A DNA stretch of 25,672 nt from JAAYCI01 sp031551695 (GCA_031551695.1 JAVBNG010000057.1:1-25672); one strand, 5' to 3'. Counted from the first letter of the stretch, positions 7,524 to 15,351 are shown. Notes: generated by a model not told the origin, from the sequence alone. Made by a program: numbers and translations.

Positions 7524-8534
7524 ATGCGTATCACACACCAAATGATCAACCGCAATTACATCAAGCGGATGAACAACAATTACGAGGGCTTGGTAAAGTC
7601 GAACGACAAGCTTACCAGCCAGCGCAAGCTGAACAAAGGCTACGAAAACGTTTCGGATGCCGGCAAAGCGTTGCGCGTGCGGCGCCTGATTGCAAACAAC
7701 GAGCGCGCGCAGACGACCATCCGCGACGTAAAGGGCCGCGCCGCAGCGGCGGAAGATGCTTTGCGCACTTCCACCGAGCGCCTGACCAACGTGAAGGACC
7801 GGCTGGTTGAGGCGATGAACGGCACTGTGAGTGAGGCGGACCGCAAGCTGATTGCGAACGAGTTGGCAGAATACCAAAACGAAGTGCTGGCGCTGATGAA
7901 TACCCAATTCAGCGATAAATATGTGTTTGCCGCCGCAGGCAACAATTCCGGCGGAGCGCCGTTTACCGTCGGCACCAGCGGCGAGTTGCTATTCAACGGG
8001 CAGGCCGTGGATGCTATGACAGACCTGGGCGGCCGGCCGGCGTTGGGGGGCAACCCGATTGCCTTCAACGAGCGGAACTACGTGGACATCGGCTTCGGCT
8101 TCAAGCTGACGAACGGCAATGTGGAGGCAAGTACGGCGTTTTTGGACACTTATTCCGGCGTGGAGTCCTTCGGCTATGGCAAAGACGCGAACGGCGTGCC
8201 GAAAAACCTGTTCAGCCTGCTGGGCGACATGGTGAACAACCTGAACGCGAACAACAAGGACGGCCTGAACAAAGACCTTGGCTCCATCGATGACTCTATG
8301 GACTACCTGCTCCGTTCCATCACATCGGTGGGCGCGCGGGGCGTGACATTGGACAACGCGCTGGAAAATCTTCAGAACGAGTACATTAACCTGCAGGAAG
8401 CACAGGGCAAGCTGGAAAGTGTGGATTTCACCGAAGAGACCATTTACAACAAAAACTATGAACTGAGTTGGAACGTTACCTTGCAGCTGGGTTCGAAGAT
8501 TTTGCCCCGCTCTATTTTCGATTTCATCAGTTAA
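7524..8534 (+). CDS. flgL: Flagellar hook-associated protein 3 (FlgL)
   Basis: A 336-residue flagellin-like protein. The N terminus MRITHQMINRNYIKRMNNNYEGL and the LTSQRKLNKGYENVSDAGKALRVRRL segment (about residues 33-58) are the flagellin/FlgL signature, and the C-terminal third returns to helical structure (DNALENLQNEYINLQEA). FlgL forms the second junction ring, on which the filament polymerises. A GGGAGGA site precedes the ATG. The 107 bases separating it from flgK show no promoter or hairpin I trust. Confidence 0.95.
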   Translation: MRITHQMINRNYIKRMNNNYEGLVKSNDKLTSQRKLNKGYENVSDAGKALRVRRLIANNERAQTTIRDVKGRAAAAEDALRTSTERLTNVKDRLVEAMNGTVSEADRKLIANELAEYQNEVLALMNTQFSDKYVFAAAGNNSGGAPFTVGTSGELLFNGQAVDAMTDLGGRPALGGNPIAFNERNYVDIGFGFKLTNGNVEASTAFLDTYSGVESFGYGKDANGVPKNLFSLLGDMVNNLNANNKDGLNKDLGSIDDSMDYLLRSITSVGARGVTLDNALENLQNEYINLQEAQGKLESVDFTEETIYNKNYELSWNVTLQLGSKILPRSIFDFIS

Positions 8535-8606
8535 CCGCGCATGCGTCTGCATGCTGTCGTAATTCGCAAAATACTGTTCATTTTTATAACCTGTGGGGGT
8601 GACACC

Positions 8607-9218
8607 ATGAAGCCGATGCTTCAAATTACCACTACACGTGCCCAGTTTGAGATGGAAACCATCCGGCCGCACCTAAAAATCAGCGACAGCTATAAGCCGA
8701 AGCAGACGAACACAGGGCGTGCGTCCGACAACATGAAACGCCAGGCGGCCCGTGTGGAGATGTCCGACGTGCGGCGAAACAGCGACATGGGGACTTCCGG
8801 CGCCGGACGGCAAGTTGTGGGGCAAGGTGCGCAAGACGCGCAAAGCGCGTACGCGGCCTCGGGCAACTATTCCGCCATTGGCAGCCAGATGGTTGGCTCG
8901 TCCTACAGCATGAGCACGGCAGGCGCGCAGTGGGAAAACAATACGATGCAGCACGCGAAGAGTTCGCTGGTGCTGGTGCCGGTTTCGCCGAAGGAGACGC
9001 ACTATATGCCCTCCAGCGCGGCAAACGCCGCCGCGCAGCAGTCCTCGCAGGAGCTTCGCGCGCGCATCGGCTGGGAACCGTACCAGTCAAAATTCGATTA
9101 TGTGCCGGGAAGCATTAAAGTCAACTTTACGCAGTATGCTTCCATCAATATCGAATACACCGGCGGTCCCCTGTATGTGCCGGCCTCGGCCGACCCGAAC
9201 TTCGAGGCGGAAGCGTAG
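8607..9218 (+). CDS. DUF6470-family flagellar-operon protein (YviE-like)
   Basis: A 203-residue protein that begins MKPMLQITTTRAQFEMETIRP and ends with a conserved block around KFDYVPGSIKVNFTQYASINIEYTGGP. It occupies the same position, between flgL and fliW, as the DUF6470/YviE protein of Bacillus, and its ends fit that family. The function is unknown. I chose ATG 8607 over the in-frame ATG at 8541 because GGGGGTGA lies just before 8607 and the family starts with this LQI segment; the extra 22 residues upstream are hydrophobic and atypical. The middle is rich in Ser, Ala and Gln. A hairpin terminator follows. Confidence 0.82.
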   Translation: MKPMLQITTTRAQFEMETIRPHLKISDSYKPKQTNTGRASDNMKRQAARVEMSDVRRNSDMGTSGAGRQVVGQGAQDAQSAYAASGNYSAIGSQMVGSSYSMSTAGAQWENNTMQHAKSSLVLVPVSPKETHYMPSSAANAAAQQSSQELRARIGWEPYQSKFDYVPGSIKVNFTQYASINIEYTGGPLYVPASADPNFEAEA

Positions 9219-9223
9219 AAGAT

Positions 9224-9270
9224 ACACGCAGTTATGATAAAAATTCATAGCTGCGTGTTTGTCTTGTTTG
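9224..9270 (+). terminator. Terminator or attenuator between DUF6470 gene and fliW
   Basis: A 14-bp stem with one G-T wobble (9224-9237 with 9245-9258) and a seven-base loop is followed by the T-rich TTGTCTTGTTT. The T-tract is interrupted, so partial read-through into fliW-csrA is plausible. Confidence 0.7.
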
Positions 9271-9278
9271 GTAAAACA

Positions 9279-9371
9279 GGGTGCGCGTGATGCGCACCCG
9301 TTTGCTGCGAAATAAGGAACGAACGAGGCCAAGAGGTTCCCGGTTTTTGGACGACCTCTCGCCGGAAAGGA
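9279..9371 (+). promoter_or_regulatory. Structured fliW-csrA leader with several GGA motifs
   Basis: An 8-bp perfect hairpin lies at 9279-9286 with 9292-9299. A second possible stem pairs AGAGGT (9332-9337) with ACCTCT (9354-9359). GGA motifs, the core of CsrA binding sites, occur at 9316, 9349 (in the loop of the second stem), 9364 and 9369; the last two are the ribosome binding site itself. This may be a CsrA autoregulatory leader, by inference. No clear promoter is visible. Confidence 0.35.
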
Positions 9372-9377
9372 CCGCAC

Positions 9378-9809
9378 ATGACGATCGAAACCCGTGATTT
9401 CGGGCAGTTGGAGCTCAACGAAGAGGAGATCCTTACGTTTTTGGCCCCTATCTTTGGATATGAGCACCTGACGAAATATGTGCTTTTAAGCGACGACGAG
9501 GTGGGCGAGGGCTTGATGTGGCTGCAATCCGTGGAGGATGCGGACACTTGTTTTATTCTTGTGGACCCAGACAGCTTTGACCTTGACTACAGCCCGGAGC
9601 TGCCCGGGGACGTAAAAGAGATGCTTGCGCTGAAGGACGAAGTGGCGTTCCGGCTAATTGCGGTGATACCGGCGTCGTACAACGACACCACGGTGAACCT
9701 GAAAAGCCCCGTGGCGATAAACCCCGAGAACAAAAAAGCGGCGCAGGTTATTCTGGACGCGGATTATCCCATCCGTATGTGCCTGTTTGACAGTCAGGAG
9801 GCAGGCTGA
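9378..9809 (+). CDS. fliW: Flagellar assembly factor FliW
   Basis: A 143-residue protein of normal FliW length. It starts with MTIETRDFGQLELNEEEILTF and contains GYEHLTKYVLL and the region LWLQSVEDADTCFILVDP typical of FliW. In Firmicutes FliW binds flagellin or CsrA; when flagellin is exported, free FliW sequesters CsrA and lifts repression of flagellin translation. A GGAAAGGA site lies just before the ATG. The stop overlaps the csrA start by one base (TGATG), so the two partners are translationally coupled. Confidence 0.96.
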   Translation: MTIETRDFGQLELNEEEILTFLAPIFGYEHLTKYVLLSDDEVGEGLMWLQSVEDADTCFILVDPDSFDLDYSPELPGDVKEMLALKDEVAFRLIAVIPASYNDTTVNLKSPVAINPENKKAAQVILDADYPIRMCLFDSQEAG

Positions 9810-10108
9810 TGTTGATATTGACGCGCAAGACGGGACAGGGCTTTTTAATTGGCGACGACATCCGGATCACCATCACGGAGATTCAGGGTGACAAGGTGCG
9901 CGTGGGCATAGACGCGCCGAAGGAGATCAAAGTGCTGCGCATGGAGTTGTCTGAAACCATGGAGCAAAACGTGCAGGCGGCGCAGGCGCCGGCGGCAGCG
10001 GCGTTGAAGGCGCTGGCCAAGGGACGAAAGAAAGGCGTGGCCGGGACAACCGGGCTGGCGGCGCATGCGGTGAAACCTGTTGCCGCACCAAAAAAAGAAG
10101 ACGGATAA
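9809..10108 (+). CDS. csrA: Carbon storage regulator CsrA with extended tail
   Basis: The first 55 residues are a clear CsrA: MLILTRKTGQGFLIGDDIRI, GDKVRVGIDAPKEIKVLR. The RNA-contacting region near the N terminus (L4, R6) and R44 are present. CsrA dimers bind GGA motifs in mRNA leaders and repress translation, classically of flagellin in Firmicutes. The protein is 99 residues, against about 60-75 usually; residues 57-99 are an Ala-rich, basic tail (KALAKGRKK, KPVAAPKK). The FliW-binding surface in Bacillus lies in the C-terminal part, so the longer tail may matter there. AGGAGG lies inside the end of fliW. Confidence 0.96.
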   Translation: MLILTRKTGQGFLIGDDIRITITEIQGDKVRVGIDAPKEIKVLRMELSETMEQNVQAAQAPAAAALKALAKGRKKGVAGTTGLAAHAVKPVAAPKKEDG

Positions 10109-10155
10109 AAAAACAAAAACCCTTGCGCAATACGGCCGTGCCGCTTGTGCGAGGG
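10106..10155 (-). terminator. Terminator downstream of csrA and of the minus-strand gene
   Basis: An 11-bp stem with two G-T wobbles (10120-10130 with 10145-10155) and inner GGC/GCC pairing. Read on the minus strand it is followed by GTTTTTGTTTTTTT, a textbook terminator for the gene at 10795-10187. On the plus strand only AATTTT follows, so termination of csrA there would be weaker. Confidence 0.8.
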
Positions 10156-10186
10156 AATTTTGGCGTATAAGGGCTTCTGCAGGAGG

Positions 10187-10795
10187 CTACTCCTCGTTTT
10201 GCCGCTCGTTTTTTTCCAGCCGCGCCACATATGTGGCCAGCGCGACGTAATTGTGCTCGTTCATTTTTCTGGTTTCGCACAAAAGCAGGGTTTCGCTGTT
10301 TTGCATGGCTACCCGCTGGCACACTTTCAGGGGAAGCCCCACCAGGGTGAGGAACGGTGCCTCGGCCGAGAGGTACAGCATCTCGGTTTCCGGCACGTGG
10401 GTGGAGGTGCGCAGTTTCACGTATTCCATCGACAGGAAGACGATTTCCGCCACCATGGGCGCCGCTTTTTCAGGTGGGGCGGCACCGTCCTGTATTGTGG
10501 CCGGTATGTGCACGTTAGACGCCATGATGACCCGGGTGTTTTCAATCAGGCCGGGCTCCACGTTTACCAGCCGCATGGAGGTTTTGGAAGACAGGTATAC
10601 CGTGCCGTTGTACCGCGCCACAGAGCGGTCGGCCAGGACCCAGTCGATGCTGGCGGCCGCACCAAGCGGGATGAGGGGGACAAAATCGCCCGAAAAATCC
10701 AGCCCGTTGTCGTCACGGCACACGCGGGCTTCGCCGTATTCCTCAATATCGTTGTAATCGGAAAGCAAAAGGGCCGGGAAAGGCAGATATTCCAT
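10187..10795 (-). CDS. Unrecognised protein, possibly a degenerate PilZ-like (YcgR-type) regulator
   Basis: A 202-residue protein with no family I can name with certainty. Residues 1-100 are mixed beta (IDWVLADRSVARYNGTVYLSS, LIENTRVIMASNVHI); 101-115 is a Pro/Ala linker; 116-195 is another beta-rich unit beginning AEIVFLSMEYVKL and ending in a helix NYVALATYVARLEK. This two-domain layout resembles YcgR-type proteins, PilZN plus PilZ, but the c-di-GMP signature RxxxR and D/NxSxxG is missing or degraded, so the PilZ idea is a guess. The ATG at 10795 has GGAGG six bases upstream; an earlier ATG at 10822 has no site. It stands alone on the minus strand between csrA and the fliD operon, divergent from the next gene with 50 bases between start codons. 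Confidence 0.75.
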   Translation of the reverse strand: MEYLPFPALLLSDYNDIEEYGEARVCRDDNGLDFSGDFVPLIPLGAAASIDWVLADRSVARYNGTVYLSSKTSMRLVNVEPGLIENTRVIMASNVHIPATIQDGAAPPEKAAPMVAEIVFLSMEYVKLRTSTHVPETEMLYLSAEAPFLTLVGLPLKVCQRVAMQNSETLLLCETRKMNEHNYVALATYVARLEKNERQNEE

Positions 10796-10845
10796 GGAAG
10801 GCCTCCGGGATGTCCGGGCCAAATGGCCGGAAGGAGATTAGAAAT

Positions 10846-11316
10846 TTGGATACAGTGGGAAAAGTGTTTGCAAAACTGGACGAAGTGAAGGCGTCTTTGC
10901 TGGAATATGAGGCGGTGACGCAGGAATTGCTTACCTGCGATGCCGATTCCGTTGAGAATTATATCACAGCGCGCGGCGAAATAGCAAACAAGATAGATGC
11001 CAAGATTGAGGAGATCAGAGGGTTTTGTGCCGCCGAGCCCAATGGAGAGCTGATTTACAAGGCGGCCATGGCCCAGGTGAATTATAATGAATTGTCGCCG
11101 GATTTGGTGCCGCTGTTTGAACTGGGGCAGTCGAACATGAGCGCCGTGGGGCGCGTAAAGCGCACGGAAGAACAGGCCATGGAACGTTTGGTGGCGTTCA
11201 AGAAGGAAGCGCAGGATAAAATGAAACAGTCGCAGCATGTGCCGAAAATAAAGAAATACCTGACGGATTTGTCTGACAAGTCTCACCTGGAAAGCATGAC
11301 AAACGGGAAAGCATGA
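10846..11316 (+). CDS. Small helical protein of the fliD operon, FlgN/FliT-like chaperone candidate
   Basis: A 156-residue, largely helical and charged protein with two Cys residues. Long amphipathic stretches (VGKVFAKLDEVKASLLEYEAVTQELL, VENYITARGEIANKIDAKIEEIR) suggest a coiled-coil bundle. I do not recognise the family. Flagellar type III chaperones such as FlgN and FliT have this size and helical makeup and are often encoded next to their cargo, here fliD, so a chaperone role is plausible but inferred. The start is TTG 10846, with AAGGAG nine bases upstream; an in-frame ATG at 10810 lies before that site. No promoter was found in the 50-base divergent gap. Confidence 0.75.
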   Translation: MDTVGKVFAKLDEVKASLLEYEAVTQELLTCDADSVENYITARGEIANKIDAKIEEIRGFCAAEPNGELIYKAAMAQVNYNELSPDLVPLFELGQSNMSAVGRVKRTEEQAMERLVAFKKEAQDKMKQSQHVPKIKKYLTDLSDKSHLESMTNGKA

Positions 11317-11320
11317 TTGC

Positions 11321-11467
11321 ATGGCCACAACACTCCAGCTACATGCCCCGGCTCCGGGGCGGGAGCGGCTGCTGGCCAAAGGTGCGCAGGAACCGGTGTG
11401 CCGGGGCCAATATTGGTTGTTTTGCAAAGAAACCGTTCAGTTTCCGGAATGTTTGCCGAATACATAA
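11321..11467 (+). CDS. Doubtful 48-residue small ORF
   Basis: Four bases after the previous gene, an ATG opens a 48-codon frame whose first 30 codons use the GC-rich third positions typical of genes here (CGG, CTG, GTG, GGC). The product has three Cys residues in CRGQYWLFCKETVQFPEC. No good ribosome binding site is present and I recognise no family. It may be a small operon gene, a relic, or chance. It fills part of the 216-base gap before fliD; the remaining 65 bases hold only a weak hairpin (11491-11508). Confidence 0.3.
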   Translation: MATTLQLHAPAPGRERLLAKGAQEPVCRGQYWLFCKETVQFPECLPNT

Positions 11468-11532
11468 ATGAAACAGATTGCAAAGTCCATATGCCGTTTT
11501 TTTGGCATGGAATGATGTATGTGGAAGGATGA

Positions 11533-14529
11533 ATGAGTATGGCGATCAACTCCTTGAACGCGTCCAGCGGTGGGCTTTCCGGGCTTGTGTCCGGCATTGA
11601 TACAGAAGGTGTGGTTAAAAAACTGCTTGCCGGCACGCAAACGAAAATAGACAAAGCTGAACAGAAAAAGGCTGTTTTACAATTGAAACAAACCATGTAC
11701 CGTGAGGTGGCGGCCAAGTTGACGGCCCTGCAAAGCACGTACATGAACTTTACCAATGCGAAAACGAACCTGTATTCCAATTCGTTTTACAACGCGAAGA
11801 CAACAACACTTACCATGCCTTCCGGTGTTTCGTCGGCATTTACCGCCAAGGCCTCGAACTCGGCCAGCATCGGCAGCACCTCTGTGCAATACATCAAACA
11901 GCTGGCCAGCGCCTACAGCATGAAAACGAACTCGAACGCGACGTCCGCCGTGGGCGGTACGTTTAACCAGGCCTACGCCAGCAAGCTGCTGGACGCGTAC
12001 ACCGGCGAAAACGCCACGCTGAACATTGCGGTGGGCGACAAGAGCCTGTCGATTGAAAATGCGACGGAGCTGCTTGAAGGCAAAAGCCAGAGCGAAGTGG
12101 CAAGCATCATGAACGAAAAGTTTGCCGAGGCCGGTATCAACGCGACTGCGCGCTTTACCGACAACAAACTTGTTGTGGCGGCGGGGAACTCCTCCGACGT
12201 AATCAAGTTCACTGGAAACCTGGATGCCGCCACCACAGAAGGCAAATCGCTGGCCATGCGTATGTTTGGCACGTCGCTTACCTCTTTGAGCGGGACGGGA
12301 ACGCTGTCCACGTCCGTCAATACGGGGAATTATCAGCCGGGTTTCACCGTGAACCTGGACGGCCGCCAGCAGGAAATCAAGCTGAACCTCAATGACCTTC
12401 GTAATTACGTTGAAAACGCCGACATGAGCGGCTTGCAGAACAATACCTCCGCCGCGCTGACGCGCGCGTTCGGCAGTGGCGTATCACTTGCTGCCACGGT
12501 GGATGGTTTCTCGTTGACAGCCGGCAACCAAAGCCAGAAATTCACCGTGACCGGCTCGGCCGACATGATGGGCGCGCTGGGTATGAAGAGCGGCATTTCG
12601 AATAAAATCAATTCCAGCCTTTCCATTGGCAGCCTGAACTTCGGCACTTCCCTGCATGGCCAGCAGCAGACGTTCACCATCAACGGCCAGCAGTTTTCCT
12701 TTGGCAGCGGCACGTCGCTTACCAACGTGATGAACACCGTCAACAACAGCAATGCCGGTGTGAAGATCTCGTACAGCGAGGCGGAAGACCGTTTTGTATT
12801 GCAGAATTCCGTTACCGGCGCCGGCATGGACGGCGTGGAATGGAGCCAACAGGAAGGTAACCTGCTGTCGGCAATGTTCGGCGTGGCGGGCAGTGGCTCC
12901 CTCACCGGCGCCACCGTGGCAAAGCCCATGGTTGGCCAAAGCATGTCTGAAAGCCAGCTTGCGGCCATTGCGGAAGGTGGCAAATTCACCTTTACCGTGA
13001 ACGGCAAGGAATTCAATATCAACGTTGAGAAGCGGACGGAAGCCGTCGATGTTTTGGACGAGAACGGCGACCCCGTGCTGGATGAAAACGGCAAGGCCAA
13101 GCAGGAAACCGTCACTGTGCCGTATACGGCGCAGGAAGTTGCCGAAAAGGTGACTGCCGGGTTCCAGAGCGTATATGGCAGGGACGCCGCCGGCACTTCG
13201 GTGGTCAAGGTCACGTATAATGAGGCCGAGGAGCGTTTTGAAGTCAACTCGGGTGACAAATCCATCATCGTAGGCGCGAAAGAAAAAGAAGGCAGCCTTT
13301 CCCTGGGCTTTGCTGCGGGCGATAGCACCCGTGTTGCCAGCGGCTCGCAAACCTTGGCAAGCGCCGGCATCAGCCTGGCGGGCGAAACCCTGAGCGTGAA
13401 AGTGGGCGGAACGACTTACTCAGCTTCCGATTTCAGCGGCCTGACCTTCGACGACGCGGCCGCGAAGTTGCAAGACCTGGTCCGCAGTTCTGTTTTGGCC
13501 AAAGACCCGGGTGCCGACGTGAGCAAGATTACGGCCCGGTTCGACGCGCAAACCCAGGGCATCCGTATCGACATGGGCGGCGTTGGCGCAGAGGTGGAAA
13601 TCAGCGGCGGCGAGGGTTTTTCCAAGCTGATGGGCGCATCTGCCGTAAAGTTGAATGAGGCCGCCACGGGGTCCTACACGGAAACGGTGGGCACAAATGC
13701 CATCCTCAGCGTGAATGGCACGGAAATTGAGCGCGGCACCAATTCCTTCGATTATCAGGGCATCACCTTCTCGCTGAACACCACCATGAACGTGAAAGCC
13801 GACGAAAATGGCGATATGCAGGTGGTGTCGGGCGGCGCCGCCGCCAGTGTGTCTGTGCAGAACGATAACAGCGCCGTGGTAGGCACGATGAAGGAATTCA
13901 TTAAGGCATACAACGACCTGATGAAGTACATGTACGATCTGTACAGCGCGGACACGACCTACAAAAGCTATGCCCCGCTGACGACTGAGCAAAAGAACGC
14001 GATGAGCGACAACGAAATTGCCAAATGGGAAGAAAAGAGCAAAACCGGTTTGCTGCGTGGCGATGAAAACCTGAGTAAGATTATGTCGGCAATGCGTTCC
14101 GCCATGTATTCGAAGCCGGAGGGCGGTTCCGTTGCGCTGTACGACCTTGGCGTAACAACGGCGGGTTCCAGCATCGGTCTGTTGACAGAGAAGAGTGAAA
14201 ACTCTTTGATGGATGCACTGAACAAGGACCCAGAGGCGTTTATCAATCTATTCTCGGGCGCCGGCGGCATTATGGAGAAACTGAACACCGCGCTGAACGA
14301 CGCCGCAAAGGGGAGCGGATCCTATTTCGTGAAGGTGGCCGGTTCAGGCGCCGGCGACACAACGTCGAGCATTTACAAGCAGATCAAAGAGATCGACAAA
14401 CAAATGACGTCGTTGGAATCGCGCTATTGGGGCGAGTACGACCGCTACTGGAAGCAGTTCAATTCCATGGAGCAAATGATCCAGAAAATGAACACCCAGT
14501 CATCCCAGTTGTCTTCGTACTTCGGTTGA
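11533..14529 (+). CDS. fliD: Filament cap protein FliD, unusually large with tandem repeated domains
   Basis: A 998-residue protein, about twice the usual 450-550. The N-terminal domain (LSGLVSGIDTEGVVKKLLAGTQTKIDKAEQKK, residues about 14-45) and the C-terminal domain (SKTGLLRGDENLSKIMSAMRSAMYS through LMDALNKDPEAFINLFSG) are clear FliD. Between them lie four or five similar modules of about 100 residues, each with a VNG/VGG-type strand, a helix, and a VxxxYNEAEERF-like strand, resembling flagellin IN-type repeats. FliD caps the growing filament and folds flagellin into place; in hosts it can act as an adhesin. GGAAGGA at 11523-11529 would suit ATG 11539 better (nine bases) than ATG 11533 (three bases), so the true product may lack two residues. 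Confidence 0.95.
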   Translation: MSMAINSLNASSGGLSGLVSGIDTEGVVKKLLAGTQTKIDKAEQKKAVLQLKQTMYREVAAKLTALQSTYMNFTNAKTNLYSNSFYNAKTTTLTMPSGVSSAFTAKASNSASIGSTSVQYIKQLASAYSMKTNSNATSAVGGTFNQAYASKLLDAYTGENATLNIAVGDKSLSIENATELLEGKSQSEVASIMNEKFAEAGINATARFTDNKLVVAAGNSSDVIKFTGNLDAATTEGKSLAMRMFGTSLTSLSGTGTLSTSVNTGNYQPGFTVNLDGRQQEIKLNLNDLRNYVENADMSGLQNNTSAALTRAFGSGVSLAATVDGFSLTAGNQSQKFTVTGSADMMGALGMKSGISNKINSSLSIGSLNFGTSLHGQQQTFTINGQQFSFGSGTSLTNVMNTVNNSNAGVKISYSEAEDRFVLQNSVTGAGMDGVEWSQQEGNLLSAMFGVAGSGSLTGATVAKPMVGQSMSESQLAAIAEGGKFTFTVNGKEFNINVEKRTEAVDVLDENGDPVLDENGKAKQETVTVPYTAQEVAEKVTAGFQSVYGRDAAGTSVVKVTYNEAEERFEVNSGDKSIIVGAKEKEGSLSLGFAAGDSTRVASGSQTLASAGISLAGETLSVKVGGTTYSASDFSGLTFDDAAAKLQDLVRSSVLAKDPGADVSKITARFDAQTQGIRIDMGGVGAEVEISGGEGFSKLMGASAVKLNEAATGSYTETVGTNAILSVNGTEIERGTNSFDYQGITFSLNTTMNVKADENGDMQVVSGGAAASVSVQNDNSAVVGTMKEFIKAYNDLMKYMYDLYSADTTYKSYAPLTTEQKNAMSDNEIAKWEEKSKTGLLRGDENLSKIMSAMRSAMYSKPEGGSVALYDLGVTTAGSSIGLLTEKSENSLMDALNKDPEAFINLFSGAGGIMEKLNTALNDAAKGSGSYFVKVAGSGAGDTTSSIYKQIKEIDKQMTSLESRYWGEYDRYWKQFNSMEQMIQKMNTQSSQLSSYFG

Positions 14530-14562
14530 TAACAGGATAAACGCGAAAGAGGAGCAGAAACG

Positions 14563-14967
14563 ATGAACCCATATGGCGTGGACATGTATAAAAGCCAGAC
14601 CGTGAGCACCATGACCCAAGGCGAGATGTTGCTGAAATTGTATGACGAAGCAATCAAACAGATTGGGCTGGCCCGCGCTGCCATTGTAGGCGGAGACCTG
14701 GTGGCGATGGACAAATCCCTAAAGAAGACGCAGGATATTGTGAACTACCTTCGCAGTACGCTGAATTTTAAATATCCAGTTTCTTTTAATCTTCGCAAGC
14801 TTTACGATTTTTTCAACAACCAACTTGTCATGGCTAATGTAAAGAAAGATGTCAAGCCATTGGATGACATTGTGCCTCTGATTGCGGATTTGCGGGATAC
14901 ATTTGATGAGTGTGACAAGATTGACCGTTCCCAGCGGGTTCGCCCGGCAGGTATCGGCGCGGTGTAA
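14563..14967 (+). CDS. fliS: Flagellin export chaperone FliS
   Basis: A 134-residue helical protein of normal FliS length. It starts MNPYGVDMYKSQTVSTMTQGEMLLKLYDEAIKQIGLARAAI, the FliS signature, and continues as a four-helix bundle with PLDDIVPLIADLRDTFDE. FliS binds the C-terminal disordered end of flagellin in the cytoplasm and prevents early polymerisation. GAGGAG lies just before the ATG. It is the last gene of the fliD operon, 33 bases after fliD. No FliT gene follows. Confidence 0.96.
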   Translation: MNPYGVDMYKSQTVSTMTQGEMLLKLYDEAIKQIGLARAAIVGGDLVAMDKSLKKTQDIVNYLRSTLNFKYPVSFNLRKLYDFFNNQLVMANVKKDVKPLDDIVPLIADLRDTFDECDKIDRSQRVRPAGIGAV

Positions 14968-15050
14968 TAGAACGATAACAAGCGATATTTACACAAAGGT
15001 GCGCGGAAGTGGCCGAAAATTAATTTGCCTTACACCATCCCCCTAATACA

Positions 15051-15090
15051 GCCCCAAATCCGCAGTCTTGCGGATTTGGGGCGCTTTTAT
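15051..15090 (+). terminator. Rho-independent terminator of the fliD-fliS operon
   Basis: A 14-bp perfect stem (15051-15064 with 15069-15082) with loop GTCT, followed by GCTTTTATCTTAT. The T-tract is short, but the stem is very stable. It starts 84 bases after fliS. Confidence 0.85.
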
Positions 15091-15304
15091 CTTATCCTTT
15101 CCGGTCAAAACGCGCCAGCAAATGCGAAATAAAAATGACAGGATTACCAAAGTCACATATAGCAAAACCGACTGCTGTAAACCACATAAACCGACACATG
15201 AGTTTACAAATGAATAGACATATAAAGGCAAAATAATAACGAAAACACGTATAATATTTTGATAATTTGAATTTTGACCGTGGAATTGTTAATTATGTAC
15301 ACCT

Positions 15305-15347
15305 GGTTTTTGGCAAAAACCGGATATCGCAAAAATTGCACAATCCG
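15305..15347 (+). promoter_or_regulatory. Two adjacent dyads just upstream of the flgB promoter
   Basis: Dyad one pairs GGTTTTT (15305-15311) with AAAAACC (15315-15321). Dyad two pairs CCGGAT (15320-15325) with ATCCGG (15342-15347) and has an inner GCAA/TTGC stem (15329-15332 with 15336-15339). They overlap by two bases and end four bases before the -35 hexamer. They may be regulator binding sites; the regulator is unknown. The rest of 15091-15304 shows no gene I accept. Confidence 0.5.
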
Positions 15348-15351
15348 GGTA

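Noticed and set aside
11317..11532. A 71-codon frame filling exactly the gap before fliD, in frame with both neighbours
   Set aside because: It begins with TTG without a binding site and its composition is unlike a protein of this genome; the shared frame across two TGA stops looks like chance. Stop read-through was considered but nothing supports it.
15043..15231. A 62-codon minus-strand frame with a hydrophobic segment
   Set aside because: TTG start with no binding site, and its end lies in the fliS terminator stem.
15240..15256. TATAAT at 15250 as the flgB promoter
   Set aside because: No -35 hexamer at a suitable distance; the pair at 15352-15380 is much better.
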